Translations under genes and position numbers: made by a program
In this document: in pieces, positions 7,705 through 9,324 of the stretch
Position numbering within the stretch: position 1 is the first letter of the stretch
Layout of the letters: every line of letters begins with the position of its first letter
Assembly (NCBI GenBank): GCA_023401045.1
Contig: JAEXEM010000025.1
Location: forward strand, 1-9,324
DNA: 9,324 nt
Reading direction: 5' to 3'
Origin: Actinomycetes bacterium
GTDB taxonomy: Bacteria; Actinomycetota; Actinomycetes; Actinomycetales; Cellulomonadaceae
Notes under the pieces: generated by a model
The model's input: only the letters and a program-made list of their open reading frames with translations
The model's database searches: none
Told to the model about the DNA's origin: nothing

Positions 7705-7708
<4 letters not shown>
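6470..7708 (-). CDS. mmsB: Multiple-monosaccharide ABC transporter permease, second copy (GguB/MmsB type)
   Basis: This 412-residue membrane protein is the channel subunit partnered with the ATPase just upstream. It shares long identical blocks with the permease at 68-1246: the [11 protein letters not shown] segment, GHIDLSVGS (87-95), [11 protein letters not shown] (134-144), [12 protein letters not shown] (279-290), and the closing [13 protein letters not shown]. It differs in a longer Pro/Ser/Thr-rich N-terminal tail of about 30 residues before the first helix. It also has a different charged loop around residues 212-222 ([10 protein letters not shown]), and a different segment after residue 165 facing the outside, so its substrate spectrum may differ. 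The ATG lies inside the mmsA-2 stop (ATGA); the nearest ribosome-binding-like sequence is weak, so coupled translation is likely. The stop codon lies within a small inverted repeat (6464-6483). Family certain; sugar unknown. Confidence 0.93.
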
Positions 7709-9252
<1,544 letters not shown>

Positions 9253-9324
9253 GGGTCCTCGCTCGTCGCCGGTGCCGGGACGCCCGCCCCCCGCCCCGGG
9301 GGGTGGCGCCGCCCGGCGGGGTGT
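9253..9324 (-). other. GC-rich non-coding sequence upstream of the second mmsA, probably intercistronic
   Basis: These 72 bases have no frame continuing a gene. They contain CCCCGCC (9289-9295) pairing with GGCGGGG (9315-9321) around a GC-rich loop, with no T-run. The position and strong GC pairing resemble the chvE-mmsA gap at 2803-2881, suggesting another binding-protein gene just beyond the edge. The sequence is cut by the window, so this is inference. Confidence 0.35.

Overview
The window is very GC-rich, with G or C at most third codon positions, a GTG start on the regulator gene and long spurious open frames on the opposite strand. Protein style and gene content suggest a high-GC actinobacterium, possibly a polysaccharide-degrading relative of Cellulomonas; that placement is inference from composition and gene type, not from a marker gene. 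All seven genes lie on the minus strand, so transcription runs from the right edge to the left.

Right part (9252 to 6470): a two-domain sugar ABC ATPase (mmsA/gguA type) overlaps a permease (mmsB/gguB type) by four bases (ATGA). Only the first 72 bases upstream of this pair are visible and they are non-coding; the partner substrate-binding protein gene is probably just outside the window.

Middle part (6431 to 4356): a ROK-family repressor starts 38 bases after the permease, and a single-domain sugar ABC ATPase follows. This ATPase resembles XylG/FrcA of xylose/fructose-type importers, but has no permease or binding protein of its own in the window.

Promoter region (4037 to 4355): the only long gap. 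It holds a candidate promoter reading towards chvE and three perfect dyads: a LacI-operator-like palindrome overlapped by a second palindrome, a 13-base dyad inside the promoter spacer, and a hairpin-forming repeat in the leader just upstream of the chvE start.

Left part (4036 to 68): a complete ChvE-type importer, chvE (lipoprotein binding protein), mmsA and mmsB. A perfect 12-bp hairpin sits between chvE and mmsA, and mmsA and mmsB overlap by ATGA.

Together this is a sugar-uptake locus: two paralogous multiple-monosaccharide (CUT2-type) importers flank a ROK sugar-responsive regulator and an orphan ATPase. Likely substrates are monosaccharides such as xylose, arabinose, glucose or galactose, but specificity cannot be read from the sequence. 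I see no mobile element, RNA gene, CRISPR array or clearly new system. The interest lies in the duplicated modules, the orphan ATPase and the layered regulatory dyads.
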